From: Leclercia adecarboxylata
GTDB lineage: Bacteria; Pseudomonadota; Gammaproteobacteria; Enterobacterales; Enterobacteriaceae
Assembly: GCF_023639785.1 (NCBI RefSeq)
Contig: NZ_CP098325.1
Span: 2,356,001 to 2,420,000, forward strand
DNA: 64,000 nt
Direction: 5' to 3'
Both the position numbers and the translations under genes were made by a program. Below the pieces are notes generated by a model. That model had not been told where the DNA came from. It was given only the letters and a program-made list of their open reading frames with translations, and ran no database searches. Positions 43,983 through 53,139 of this stretch are shown here, one piece after another (position 1 is the stretch's first letter; each line of letters begins with the position of its first letter).

Positions 43983-44009
43983 CTATCGGCCCGCTCGTAA
44001 TTTTATTTA
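43983..44009 (-). promoter_or_regulatory. Sigma-28 (FliA) promoter of the orphan flagellin
   Basis: On the minus strand TAAATAAA, 11 bases, GCCGATAG. The -10 element matches GCCGATAA at seven of eight positions and the spacing is exact. The transcript would start about 27 bases before the ATG. Confidence 0.85.
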
Positions 44010-44145
44010 GGAAATATTTAATAAAACCAATCGATATATTTTCTGCCTGCCAGGACGGGTGCCTTAATATATTCATCAAATCAATGTATTTAATAAAATA
44101 TATTTTGTTTCCGCCGGTTCAGAGGCCGGGCCGGCGGAAACACGA

Positions 44146-45570
44146 TCAGTGTTTGAACATGATATGGCGCACCACGGTGTAATCTTCCAGGCCATAGACC
44201 GACATATCTTTGCCGTAGCCCGACATTTTCATTCCGCCGTGGGGCATTTCACTCACCAGCATAAAGTGGGTGTTGACCCAGGTGCAGCCATACTGGAGAT
44301 GCGCGCTGACGCGATGGGCGCGGCCAACGTCCTGCGTCCATACCGAAGAGGCCAGCCCGTACTGAGAGTCGTTTGCCCAGTTGAGAACCTGCTCCTCGTC
44401 CTCGAACGCGGTGACGCTCACCACCGGGCCGAAGACTTCCCGCTGGACGATGGCATCCTCCTGCTTCGCCCCTGCCAGCACCGTGGGCTGGAACCAGTAG
44501 CCTTTGCCGTTGTGCTTGCTGCCGCCGGTGATCACCTGCACATGCTCAAGGGCTTTCGCCTCCTCCACCGCTTTACAGACCCGATCCAGATGCGCCTGGG
44601 AGCTTAGCGGCCCGAGCTCGGTGCTTTCATCATCCGGCGCGCCGATCTTCAGGCTCGAGACCGCAGCTCCCAGTTTTTCTACCAGCGCGGCATAAATTCC
44701 TTTCTGGGCGTAAATGCGGCAGGCGGCGGTACAGTCCTGCCCGGCGTTGTAGAAACCGAAGGTCCGGACGCCCTCCACCACCGCGTCGAGATCGGCATCA
44801 TCAAAGACAATGACCGGCGCTTTGCCGCCCAGCTCCATATGGGTGCGCTTAATCGTCGAGGCGGTATGGCCGATGATGTGCTCCCCGGTGGCGATTGAGC
44901 CGGTGAGGGACACCATCCGCACCTTGTCGTGGCCGGTAAGTGGATCGCCAACGGTTTTACCCCGGCCAAACAGCACGTTAATGACCCCGGCCGGGAAGAT
45001 ATCTTTTGCCAGCTCCGCCAGTTTTAGCGCAGTCAGCGGCGTGATTTCGGAGGGTTTGAGCACCACGCAGTTACCGGCAGCCAGGGCGGGCGCCAGCTTC
45101 CACGCCGCCATCATCAGGGGATAGTTCCAGGGTGCGATGGACGCCACCACCCCAACCGGGTCGCGGCGGATCATCGAGGTGTGCCCCTCAAGATATTCCC
45201 CCGCCGCCGAACCGTGGAGGGTGCGCGCCGCCCCGGCAAAGAAGCGGAAGACATCGGCAACGGCCGGGATCTCATCCCCCTTGACGCAGTGCAGCGGCTT
45301 GCCGCAGTTTTGCGACTCCAGCCCCGCTAGCGTATCGGCATTGTCTTCAATGGTGTCCGCCAGCTTGAGCAGACATTCGGCGCGGCTTTTCGGCGTGGTC
45401 CGCCCCCAGCTGGCGAACGCCCGGTCGGCGGCCTGCACGGCGGCATCCACCTGAGCTGCCGAGGCTTCGGCAATCTCCAGCAGCACCTCACCGGTGGCAG
45501 GATTATAGACCGGCTGCTTTTCCCCTTCGCCGTTGACCAGTTCACCATTAATCAGCAGTTGAGTTTGCAT
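44146..45570 (-). CDS. patD: Gamma-aminobutyraldehyde dehydrogenase PatD (YdcW)
   Basis: 474 residues, the E. coli length. It is an NAD-dependent aldehyde dehydrogenase that oxidises gamma-aminobutyraldehyde (1-pyrroline) to GABA in the putrescine transaminase route. The catalytic Glu is in [16 protein letters not shown] (near 246) and the catalytic Cys is in [13 protein letters not shown] (near 280). The Rossmann segment [11 protein letters not shown] is present. It is the last gene of the ydcSTUV-patD operon, 24 bases after ydcV. Its pairing with the importer gives uptake plus oxidation of putrescine-derived aldehyde. Confidence 0.95.
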   Translation of the reverse strand: MQTQLLINGELVNGEGEKQPVYNPATGEVLLEIAEASAAQVDAAVQAADRAFASWGRTTPKSRAECLLKLADTIEDNADTLAGLESQNCGKPLHCVKGDEIPAVADVFRFFAGAARTLHGSAAGEYLEGHTSMIRRDPVGVVASIAPWNYPLMMAAWKLAPALAAGNCVVLKPSEITPLTALKLAELAKDIFPAGVINVLFGRGKTVGDPLTGHDKVRMVSLTGSIATGEHIIGHTASTIKRTHMELGGKAPVIVFDDADLDAVVEGVRTFGFYNAGQDCTAACRIYAQKGIYAALVEKLGAAVSSLKIGAPDDESTELGPLSSQAHLDRVCKAVEEAKALEHVQVITGGSKHNGKGYWFQPTVLAGAKQEDAIVQREVFGPVVSVTAFEDEEQVLNWANDSQYGLASSVWTQDVGRAHRVSAHLQYGCTWVNTHFMLVSEMPHGGMKMSGYGKDMSVYGLEDYTVVRHIMFKH

Positions 45571-45594
45571 AGCATTGTCCTGTTGAAATCAACG

Positions 45595-46401
45595 TTATTT
45601 GCCGCTTCCGGCGATGTTTTCGCCGTCGCGGGTTAGCCACCAGGCCCCCAGAATTGGGATGGCGGTCACCAGCATCACCAGCAGTGCCACCACGTTTGTT
45701 ACCGGGACATCCCGCGGACGTCCGAGCTGATTTAACAGCCACAGCGGTAAGGTGCGCTCGTGTCCGGCGGTAAATGTCGTCACGATGATCTCATCGAACG
45801 ACAGGGCAAACGCCAGCATCCCCCCGGCCAGCAGCGCCGAACCCAGATTGGGCAGCACCACATAGCGGAAGGTTTGCCAGCCGTTCGCCCCCAGATCCAT
45901 GGAGGCTTCAACCAGGCTCCAGGAGGTGCGCCGGAAACGGGCAATCACATTATTGAACACCACCACCACGCAAAACGTGGCGTGACCGAGAATGATGGTA
46001 AAGAAGCCAGGCTCCAGATTGATGGTTTTGAAGGCCGTCAGTAATGCCAGCCCGGTGACGATCCCCGGCAGGGCGATGGGCAGGATCAGCATCAGCGAGA
46101 CCGCGTTTTTGCCGAAGAAATCCCGGCGCCATAACGCCGCGGCCGCCAGAGTGCCCAATACCAGCGCAATAACGGTGGACAGCGCAGCGATCTTAAGTGA
46201 CAACGTCACAGACTCAATAATATCACTGCGCCCGGCAGCGGCGCTGAACCACTTCAGGGTCAGCCCCTGGGGCGGAAAACTGAACGCCGCATCCTCGGTA
46301 TTAAAAGCATAGATGGCAATAATCAGCAGCGGGAAGTGCAGGAAGATCACCCCGCCCCAGGTGGCAATTTTCAGAAACAGCGGCGCGCGTTCAAAGTGCA
46401 T
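45595..46401 (-). CDS. ydcV: ABC transporter permease YdcV (putative putrescine/spermidine)
   Basis: 268 residues from ATG 46401 ([20 protein letters not shown]). It has six TM helices, a PotC-type permease. The EAA loop is [20 protein letters not shown]. It overlaps ydcU by 11 bases. Sequence matches E. coli YdcV closely apart from a slightly longer C-terminus. It forms the membrane channel with YdcU. Confidence 0.94.
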   Translation of the reverse strand: MHFERAPLFLKIATWGGVIFLHFPLLIIAIYAFNTEDAAFSFPPQGLTLKWFSAAAGRSDIIESVTLSLKIAALSTVIALVLGTLAAAALWRRDFFGKNAVSLMLILPIALPGIVTGLALLTAFKTINLEPGFFTIILGHATFCVVVVFNNVIARFRRTSWSLVEASMDLGANGWQTFRYVVLPNLGSALLAGGMLAFALSFDEIIVTTFTAGHERTLPLWLLNQLGRPRDVPVTNVVALLVMLVTAIPILGAWWLTRDGENIAGSGK

Positions 46402-47335
46402 CAAACGCTCCCAGGCGCTTCACGAACGCCAGATAGAGGGTAATGAGGACAATGGGCACTAAGGTAAAAGCGGCCGCCATCGGCATATTGCCAATCGCCC
46501 CCTGCTGGGAGTAAACCATCTGCCCGATAAAGTAGCCCGGCGGCCCCACCAGCTGAGGCACGATAAAGTCGCCCAGCGTCAGGGAGAAGGTAAAGATTGA
46601 CCCGGCGGCGATGCCCGGGATCGCCAGCGGCAGGACGACATAGCGGAAGGTCTGGCGCGGACGGGCCCCGAGGTCAGCCGACGCCTGGAGCAGCGAGGGT
46701 GGCAGACGTTCCAGCGCCGCCTGCACCGGCAGGATCATAAACGGCAGCCAGATATAGACAAATATCAGGAAGCGCCCCAGCCCGGAGGTGGAGAGCGTAC
46801 TGCCCCCCACGCCCGGCACCGTCAGCAGCGAGGTCAGCAGCGGCTCCAGCCCCATATGGCTGAGGAACCACTGCGCCACGCCATCCTTCGCCAGCAGCAG
46901 CGTCCAGGCGTAGGCCTTGACGATGTAGCTGGCCCACATCGGCAGCATCACCGCGATATAGAAGAAGGCTTTCCACTTCCCGCTGGTGTAGCGCGCCATA
47001 TACCAGGCCATCGGAAAAGCCAGAATGGCGCTGCCGAGGGTAACGGCAATCGCCATCGCCAGGGTGCGCAGGATAATGTCGTAGTTAGCGGGATTGAACA
47101 GCGCGCGGATGTTGGCGAAGGTCAGGTCTGGCGTCACCGCCATCGTGAAGTCATCGAAGGTGTAGAACCCCTGCCACAGCAGGGTGAACAGCGACCCGAG
47201 ATAGACAATACCAAACCACATCAGCGGCCCGAGCAGAAGCAAAAACAGCCCCAGGGAGGGTTTGCGCCAGAACAGCGCCGACAGACGCCCCGGCAAGCCG
47301 TGCGAGGACGACGGAGGTGACACGCTCATGTCCAT
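46391..47335 (-). CDS. ydcU: ABC transporter permease YdcU
   Basis: 314 residues from ATG 47335 ([20 protein letters not shown]); AGGAGG inside the end of ydcT is 6 bases upstream. The open frame runs further up but overlaps ydcT. PotB-type permease with six TM helices and the EAA loop [20 protein letters not shown]. It couples to the YdcT ATPase. E. coli YdcU is 313 residues and very similar. Confidence 0.94.
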   Translation of the reverse strand: MDMSVSPPSSSHGLPGRLSALFWRKPSLGLFLLLLGPLMWFGIVYLGSLFTLLWQGFYTFDDFTMAVTPDLTFANIRALFNPANYDIILRTLAMAIAVTLGSAILAFPMAWYMARYTSGKWKAFFYIAVMLPMWASYIVKAYAWTLLLAKDGVAQWFLSHMGLEPLLTSLLTVPGVGGSTLSTSGLGRFLIFVYIWLPFMILPVQAALERLPPSLLQASADLGARPRQTFRYVVLPLAIPGIAAGSIFTFSLTLGDFIVPQLVGPPGYFIGQMVYSQQGAIGNMPMAAAFTLVPIVLITLYLAFVKRLGAFDAL

Positions 47336-47336
47336 C

Positions 47337-48350
47337 TCACCCCTCCTCATACAGCGGCACCATGGCGTCACGCGCCCACGAGGCGGTGACCTGCTGCCCG
47401 GCCTCAACCGCGGTAGCCTGCTTCAACCCGCTCAGGTTGGCCTGGCTGACCAGCAGTTTCTCCCCTTCGTCCAGTCGCAGTTCGTAGCGGGTGGCCGCCC
47501 CCTGAAACTGCACCGCCTGCACCTGGCCCCGCACCTGGATCTCACCCTGCCCGTCCAGACGGATATGTTCCGGGCGCAGGGAGTAGCTGCCTGTCATGCC
47601 GCAGACGCGCCGGGCCGTCGCGTCGGAAAAGACGTTCGAGGTGCCGACAAAGCTGGCGACAAACGGCGTGCGCGGCCGCAAATAGAGCTCGCGCGGGGTA
47701 TCCACCTGCTCAATGCGCCCGTTGTTAAACACCGCCACCCGGTCGGACATCGACAGCGCTTCGCCCTGATCGTGGGTGACGAAAATAAAGGTGATCCCCA
47801 GCTCCTGCTGCAGTTTTTTCAGCTCAAACTGCATCTGCTCGCGCAGCTTAAGATCGAGCGCCCCGAGGGGTTCATCCAGCAGCAGCACCCGGGGCTGATT
47901 GACCAGCGCCCGGGCGATCGCCACCCGCTGGCGCTGGCCGCCGGAGAGCTGCGAGGGCTTGCGCGCCTCGGCAAAGCTGAGCCCGACCTTCTCCAGCGCC
48001 TCCCGCGACTGGGCCTGGCGGGTGGATTTGCTGATCCCTTTTACCATCAGCCCGTAGGCCACGTTCTCAAGGATCGTCATGTGGGGAAACAGGGCGTAGT
48101 CCTGAAAGACGGTGTTGACGTCGCGCTCCCAGGGCGGAAGCAGGCTGGCGTCTTTACCGAATATGGAAATGGTGCCGCCGCTCAGCTGTTCGAAACCGGC
48201 TATCAGGCGCAGGCAGGTGGTTTTGCCGGAACCCGAAGGCCCCAGCATGGAGAAAAACTCGCCGTCACGTATCTGGATCGTTACCCCATCCACCGCACGC
48301 ACGTCGCCATACAGGCGTGAGACATCGTTAAACTCGACTGCGTACGTCAT
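47337..48350 (-). CDS. ydcT: ABC transporter ATP-binding protein YdcT
   Basis: 337 residues, PotA-type ATPase. Walker A GPSGSGKTT (37-45), Q-loop FQDYALFPHMT, signature LSGGQRQRVAIARAL, Walker B VLLLDEPLGALD and H-loop FVTHDQ are all present. A C-terminal TOBE domain (about 270-335; SLRPEHIRLDGQGEIQVRGQ) follows. It ends 1 base before the ydcU start. It powers the YdcSUV importer. Confidence 0.95.
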   Translation of the reverse strand: MTYAVEFNDVSRLYGDVRAVDGVTIQIRDGEFFSMLGPSGSGKTTCLRLIAGFEQLSGGTISIFGKDASLLPPWERDVNTVFQDYALFPHMTILENVAYGLMVKGISKSTRQAQSREALEKVGLSFAEARKPSQLSGGQRQRVAIARALVNQPRVLLLDEPLGALDLKLREQMQFELKKLQQELGITFIFVTHDQGEALSMSDRVAVFNNGRIEQVDTPRELYLRPRTPFVASFVGTSNVFSDATARRVCGMTGSYSLRPEHIRLDGQGEIQVRGQVQAVQFQGAATRYELRLDEGEKLLVSQANLSGLKQATAVEAGQQVTASWARDAMVPLYEEG

Positions 48351-48367
48351 AGTCCGCTCCCTGGCGC

Positions 48368-49513
48368 TTAACGACCGCCCATAATGGCGATGTAGTCCTG
48401 AACCCAGCGGCTGTACGGAACGAATTTTCCGCCGTTAGCGACAGGCGTTTTCCAGAACATGATTTTGTCAAAATAGTTGTAGCCGTTGGTTTCACAGCCC
48501 TTGTCCCCAAGCAGGGTGCTGGTTTTACAGCCTTCCGCCACCACCGGCAGCGAACCGAACCATCCCGCCAGATCGCCCTGCACTTTTGGCGTCAGGGACC
48601 AGTTCATCCACTTGTAGGCGCACATCGGATGTCTGGCATCGGCGTGCAGCATGGTGGTATCCGCCCAGCCCGTAACGCCCTCTTTCGGGAAGACGGTACC
48701 AATCGGCTGATTTTCGCCTTTCAGGGCGTTAGCCTGATACGGCCAGGCGCTGGAGGCGACCACCCCTTCGTTTTTGAAGTCACTCATCTGTACGGTGGTG
48801 TCATGCCAGTAACGATGGACCAGCGCATGCTGATCTTTCAGCACCTTCACCACCGCCGCATACTGCGCTTCAGTCAGCTGATACGGATCGGTGATGCCCA
48901 GATCCGGCTGGGTGGCTTTGACGTACAGCGCCGCATCGGCAATGTAGATCGGACCATCGTAGGCCTGAACGCGCCCTTTGTTGGGTTTGCCGTCCGGCAG
49001 ATTTTGCTCTTTAAACACCACTGCCCAGCTGTCAGGCGGCGTCGGGAAGGTTTTGGTGTTGTACATCAGCAGGTTTGGCCCCCACTGGTACGGGGTGCCG
49101 TAGGCTTTGCCGTCGACGTTGAACCACTCGCCTTTGACGATGCGCGGGTCGATGGTTTTCCAGTTGGGAATTAAATCAGGATTGATGGGCTGGACGCGTT
49201 TACCCATGATCAGGCGCAGGGAGGCGTCGCCGGAGGCCGTGACCAGGTCATACCCGCCCTTCGCCATCAGGCTGACCATCTCATCCGAGGTGGCGGCGGT
49301 TTTGACGTTAACTTTACAGCCGGTCTCTTTTTCAAACTGGGTCACCCAGTCATAATTTTTATCGGTCTCGCCCCGTTCGATATACCCTGGCCAGGCAATG
49401 ATATCCAGCCGTCCTTCTCCCTTGCCGATCTCTTTTGGTGGCTCTGCCGCCTGTGCAGTCAAAACAGTCATGCCGAGCGCACACAGGCTGCTACGGGCAA
49501 ATTTTTTGCTCAT
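48368..49513 (-). CDS. ydcS: Periplasmic binding protein YdcS (putrescine importer; PHB-synthase activity reported)
   Basis: 381 residues, the E. coli length. The signal peptide is MSKKFARSSLCALGMTVLTAQA with cleavage before AEPPKE. It is a PotD/PotF-type spermidine/putrescine-binding fold (RLDIIAWPGYIERGETDKNY; NVKTAATSDEMVSLMAKGGY). E. coli YdcS has also been reported to have poly-3-hydroxybutyrate synthase activity and a role in DNA uptake with YdcV. It is the first gene of the operon; a 150-base structured leader and a sigma-S-like -10 element lie upstream. Confidence 0.95.
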   Translation of the reverse strand: MSKKFARSSLCALGMTVLTAQAAEPPKEIGKGEGRLDIIAWPGYIERGETDKNYDWVTQFEKETGCKVNVKTAATSDEMVSLMAKGGYDLVTASGDASLRLIMGKRVQPINPDLIPNWKTIDPRIVKGEWFNVDGKAYGTPYQWGPNLLMYNTKTFPTPPDSWAVVFKEQNLPDGKPNKGRVQAYDGPIYIADAALYVKATQPDLGITDPYQLTEAQYAAVVKVLKDQHALVHRYWHDTTVQMSDFKNEGVVASSAWPYQANALKGENQPIGTVFPKEGVTGWADTTMLHADARHPMCAYKWMNWSLTPKVQGDLAGWFGSLPVVAEGCKTSTLLGDKGCETNGYNYFDKIMFWKTPVANGGKFVPYSRWVQDYIAIMGGR

Positions 49514-49580
49514 ACGTATTACTCCTGTCGTAATGAAATCAGAAGGCAGCCGTGCCGGTAGAATATCTCCTTAATTAAAC

Positions 49581-49669
49581 GTAGACCGCGCCATTGCGGC
49601 GCACCCGGCGGGCCTGAGAAATTTCACCAGGTTGTGACCGGGGGCGCATTCCCCGGTAACTGGATTATA
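49581..49669 (-). promoter_or_regulatory. Sigma-S-like promoter and structured leader of ydcSTUV-patD
   Basis: On the minus strand GTCTATAATCC supplies a TATAAT (49664-49669) with C at -13 and no recognisable -35, the sigma-S pattern. In the leader are three hairpins: ACCGGGG/CCCCGGT (49637-49657), CCTG/CAGG with an AT-rich loop (49613-49631), and GCGCC/GGCGC (49588-49602). The ribosome site AAGGAG of ATTAAGGAG and the ACTCCTG region lie below. Known riboswitch classes were considered and none fits. Confidence 0.5.
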
Positions 49670-49721
49670 GACAAGGGGTTAGCAGGCGAAGGGGTTATGC
49701 ATATTTCCTATGAGCGATAAT

Positions 49722-49750
49722 AAAAAACGCCGCAAATTAATTGCGGCGTT
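49722..49750 (-). terminator. Rho-independent terminator of ydcR
   Basis: On the minus strand AACGCCGC, a 9-base AT loop, GCGGCGTT and then TTTTA. It lies 55 bases past the ydcR stop and separates it from the ydcS promoter. Confidence 0.88.
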
Positions 49751-49804
49751 ATTAACGGGATAAGAAATGATTATTTAGCGGCAGCGATCAATAGCGAGAA
49801 AATC

Positions 49805-51223
49805 TTATTTTTGGGTATTTAACATGTCGCTGATTATTTGCCCTAACTGGATCACCGCCTGCTCCTCCCGCTCTCCCCAGGCCCACGAGGTATTAAAACG
49901 GAAAAACGGCGTCCAGGTATCGGAGGTGGAGAACATCTTGCCGGGCGCGATGCTGATATGGTGTTTCAGCGCCCGGGCGCTCAGCTCCCCGGCATCCAGC
50001 GGCGCGGGCAGTTCCAGCCATAAAAAATAGCCGCTGTCGCTGTGGTGAATTTTAACGTCGGCGGGCAGATGGCGCAGCAACGCCTGCCACGCCTGCTGTT
50101 TGCGGTCGGCCAGGGTACGGCGCAGGCGCCTGAGATGAGCGTCGTAACGTTTGGTGGCAAGATAATCCACCAGCGCCAGCTGCATCGGCGAACTGGTGGA
50201 TAACGTGCTCATCAGCTGAAGCTGCTGGATGCGGCGGGCATGTTTTCCGGCGGCGACCCAGCCAATACGAAACCCGGCCACCAGGCATTTGGAGAACGAC
50301 GAGCAGTGCAGCGTCATGTCGTTGCGATCCCAGGCCTTCGCCGGGAGCGGCTTTTCGCGGCCGTAATAGAGCTCGCTGTAGACATCATCTTCAATCAGGG
50401 TGACGTTGTGCTGCGTGAGCAAGGCGATCAGCTGCGCTTTCTTTGCGGCGCTGAGGGTAAAGCCCAGCGGGTTTTGTCCGTTAGTCATCAGCCAGCAGGC
50501 TTTCACCGGATAGTCGTTCAGGGCCTGCGCCAGGGCGTTAAGATCGATCCCGTCGCGCACGTCGGTGGCCACCGACAGCGCCTTCAGCTTTAGTCTCTCC
50601 AGCGCCTGCAGCGCACCGTAGAAACAGGGATTCTCCACAATTACCCAGTCGCCCGGTTCGGTCACCGCCTGCAGGCTGAGGTTCAGGGCTTCGAGCGCCC
50701 CAGCGGTAATGACGATTTCATCCGGGGAGATGTTCATCCCCTGCTGGGCATAGCGGCGGGCGATAGCGTGACGCAGATCGACGTTGCCCGGCGGCAGGTT
50801 CTCGATCACGCTCATGGCGGTGGCAGTTTTACTGACGTTCGCCAGGGAGCGGTTGAGCTGCTGTAAGGGGAAGAGACGCGGATCGGGAAAGGCTGAGGCA
50901 AAAGGCACTACCGACGGGTCGCGGCTGGCCTGCAGGACGTCGAAGATATAGGTATTGATATCAACCGCCTCGTCGCGCATTACCTGCGCGGGGGGCATCG
51001 GCTGTTGTCCGCTGGGACGGGCCGCAACGTAATACCCCGACTGCGGGCGCGCCACAATGTGACCCTGGCTCTCCAGCATCTGGTAGGCATGACCGACGGT
51101 CATAAAGCTCATTCCGCTGCTGGTCACCTGCTCGCGCAGGGAGGGAAGCTTATCGCCCGGCTGCCAGACGCCCAGGTCGATCTGCGAAATGATTTGCTGC
51201 GCCAGGCGCTGGTATTTTTTCAT
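49805..51223 (-). CDS. ydcR: MocR-type GntR/aminotransferase regulator YdcR
   Basis: 472 residues. An N-terminal GntR winged HTH (about 1-75; PSLREQVTSSGMSFMTVGHA) is joined to a fold-type I aminotransferase domain (about 110-470). The PLP lysine is in SSFSKCLVAGFRIGWVA, and NPCFYGAL and EDDVYSELYYG are cofactor-contact segments. MocR proteins regulate vitamin B6, amino-acid or polyamine genes using bound PLP. It sits directly upstream of ydcSTUV-patD as in E. coli and may control it. It ends in its own terminator. Confidence 0.92.
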   Translation of the reverse strand: MKKYQRLAQQIISQIDLGVWQPGDKLPSLREQVTSSGMSFMTVGHAYQMLESQGHIVARPQSGYYVAARPSGQQPMPPAQVMRDEAVDINTYIFDVLQASRDPSVVPFASAFPDPRLFPLQQLNRSLANVSKTATAMSVIENLPPGNVDLRHAIARRYAQQGMNISPDEIVITAGALEALNLSLQAVTEPGDWVIVENPCFYGALQALERLKLKALSVATDVRDGIDLNALAQALNDYPVKACWLMTNGQNPLGFTLSAAKKAQLIALLTQHNVTLIEDDVYSELYYGREKPLPAKAWDRNDMTLHCSSFSKCLVAGFRIGWVAAGKHARRIQQLQLMSTLSTSSPMQLALVDYLATKRYDAHLRRLRRTLADRKQQAWQALLRHLPADVKIHHSDSGYFLWLELPAPLDAGELSARALKHHISIAPGKMFSTSDTWTPFFRFNTSWAWGEREEQAVIQLGQIISDMLNTQK

Positions 51224-51335
51224 CGGGTTCTCCTTGCTGCGCTACATAGTATATCAGCAGGAGAAAAAAGGCAGAATTAATAAACTGTTATAGGTATGAG
51301 GGGGATGTCAGCAGGCGTGACGGCGCCTGTCTGGA

Positions 51336-51524
51336 TTACTTACGCAGCTCAAACGGCACCTGGCGGGCATGACGGGAGGCCGCTAAGTGGTCGAGAGTGA
51401 TCATGGATGATTTGCAGAAAATGCACTTTGCACCGTGCGGATTTTTTTCAGACACGTCGAAAATGGACGTGCGGAACTGCGAACCATGACAGCATGGGCA
51501 ACGAAAATGGATAGTAGAACTCAT
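51336..51524 (-). CDS. ymcF: Cold-shock small zinc-ribbon protein YmcF-like
   Basis: 62 residues (MSSTIHFRCPCCHGSQFRTS, then IFDVSEKNPHGAKCIFCKSS). Two CxxC pairs, CPCC and CIFC, form a zinc ribbon. The sequence closely resembles E. coli YmcF/YnfQ, which are cold-induced with csp genes. GGAG precedes the ATG. The long leader contains the box found just upstream of the ribosome site in cspA-family mRNAs. No csp gene is adjacent here, unlike in E. coli. Confidence 0.85.
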   Translation of the reverse strand: MSSTIHFRCPCCHGSQFRTSIFDVSEKNPHGAKCIFCKSSMITLDHLAASRHARQVPFELRK

Positions 51525-51720
51525 GTAAATCTCCTGTACGTATACACGTAAAAACTAATGGGCCTTAACGGCAATATGGGTCTGAGACAAAACTAATCAG
51601 AGCGTAAAGATAAAACCCAGGAGCGACTGTGGAGAGGCACAACGTGATGAGAGATGCTTTAAATACTGCTTAGATATCTTTTGGATTTCAAACCGAAAGA
51701 GCATTAACGCATGAATCCCG
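51525..51720 (-). promoter_or_regulatory. Probable CspA-type cold-shock leader of ymcF
   Basis: On the minus strand CATATTGCCGTTAAGGCCCA (51559-51578) resembles the conserved cspA-family element CCATATCGCCGAAAGGCACA close to the ribosome site. Almost 200 bases of AT-rich leader precede the start, as in cspA mRNAs. The rest of 51525-51883 also holds the promoter of the divergent oxidoreductase; no further gene was seen. Confidence 0.5.
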
Positions 51721-51883
51721 GAAGGTGGCAAGCGATTTTCACGCTAAAATTCTTGTTATTATGCGACTCGCTGTATTCATTCAAATTTTTTGATGGGTTC
51801 TGTGAAATAAACGGCATTTTATCTCTTTAGGTAATCCGTAAAGTAACGATCACGCTATTTCTCTGAAATCAGGAAAACCCGGA

Positions 51884-52912
51884 ATGAAAAAGATCGGTTT
51901 TTTATCCTTTGGTCACTGGACGCCGTCTCCGCAGTCCGGCACCCGCACCGCCGCTGACGCGCTGTTGCAGTCCATCGATCTGGCGGTCGCCGCCGAAGAG
52001 CTGGGCGCCGACGGCGCTTATTTCCGGGTGCACCATTTTGCCCGTCAGCTCGCCTCTCCCTTCCCGCTGCTGGCGGCGATTGGCGCAAAAACCAGCCGGA
52101 TTGAGATTGGCACTGGCGTTATCGATATGCGTTATGAAAACCCGCTCTATATGGCGGAAGATGCCGGCTCAGCCGATTTGATCTCCGGCGGGCGCCTGCA
52201 GCTGGGTATCAGCCGCGGCTCCCCGGAACAGGTGATCGATGGCTGGCGCTACTTTGGTTATGTGCCTGGCGAAGGTGAAAACGAGTCGGATATGGCGCGC
52301 CGCCACACTGAAGTGCTGCTGGACGTTCTGCGCGGCGAAGGCTTTGCCAAACCCAATCCGCAGCCGATGTTCCCTAACCCACCGGGCCTGCTGCGCGTTG
52401 AGCCGCACGCCGAAGGGCTGCGGGAGCGTATCTGGTGGGGCGCAGGCTCTAATGCCACCGCCGTGTGGGCCGCGAAGCTTGGGATGAACCTGCAAAGTTC
52501 CACCCTGAAAGACGACGAGACCGGCGAGCCGTTCCACATCCAGCAGGCAAAACAGATCCGCGCCTACCGCGAAGCTTGGGCCGAGGCGGGACACACCCGC
52601 ACGCCGCGCGTCTCGGTCAGCCGCAGCATTTTTGCCCTGATGGACGATCGCGACCGGATGTACTTCGGCTCCAGCCGGAACGAAAGCGACAGCGTGGGCT
52701 ATCTGGATGAGAAAACCCGCGCCATCTTCGGGCGCAGCTACGCCGCCGAGCCGGACAAGCTGATCGCCCAGCTAAAACAGGACGAAGCCATCGCCGAAGC
52801 GGACACGCTGTTACTGACCGTGCCGAATCAGTTGGGTGTCGACTATAACGTACATGTGATTGAGTCGATTCTTAAGCACGTGGCACCGGCGATGGGCTGG
52901 CGCGACGCGTGA
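51884..52912 (+). CDS. Luciferase-like (LLM class) flavin-dependent oxidoreductase
   Basis: 342 residues (MKKIGFLSFGHWTPSPQSGT). TIM-barrel LLM family blocks: ADGAYFRVHHFARQLASPFP, IEIGTGVIDMRYENPLYMAE and SGGRLQLGISRGSPEQ. C-terminal LLLTVPNQLGVDYNVHVIES closes the barrel. It needs reduced FMN from a separate reductase or may use F420-like chemistry; the former is more likely in this lineage. It stands alone, divergent from ymcF. The substrate is unknown; it is not in the same subfamily as the two monooxygenases at 11-14.6 kb. Confidence 0.85.
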   Translation: MKKIGFLSFGHWTPSPQSGTRTAADALLQSIDLAVAAEELGADGAYFRVHHFARQLASPFPLLAAIGAKTSRIEIGTGVIDMRYENPLYMAEDAGSADLISGGRLQLGISRGSPEQVIDGWRYFGYVPGEGENESDMARRHTEVLLDVLRGEGFAKPNPQPMFPNPPGLLRVEPHAEGLRERIWWGAGSNATAVWAAKLGMNLQSSTLKDDETGEPFHIQQAKQIRAYREAWAEAGHTRTPRVSVSRSIFALMDDRDRMYFGSSRNESDSVGYLDEKTRAIFGRSYAAEPDKLIAQLKQDEAIAEADTLLLTVPNQLGVDYNVHVIESILKHVAPAMGWRDA

Positions 52913-52919
52913 ACATAAA

Positions 52920-52997
52920 GCCGGGTGACGGCTGAAGCCTTACCCGGCCTACAACATGCCCAATCCGTAGGCCCGTGCAAGCGAAGCGCCGCCGGGC
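52920..52997. repeat. REP pair
   Basis: GCCGGGTGACGGCTGAAGCC...CCCGGCCTAC facing GTAGGCCCGTGCAAGCGAAG...CCGGGC, between the oxidoreductase and cioA. Confidence 0.75.
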
Positions 52998-53139
52998 GTG
53001 GTGGCAACTGATTATAACACTTCCGAATAACGCCCGCTTTCCTGAAACTGTTATACATAAATTCCTCTTTTCTGTCTCTGATACTGATTTTCGCGCTGAT
53101 TTACCATAACAGACACACCGATTGACCTTGAGGCTGTGC

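Noticed and set aside
49581..49680. Glycine or TPP riboswitch before ydcS
   Set aside because: Only a short CTCAGG-like match to the glycine aptamer; the rest of the conserved core of either class is missing.
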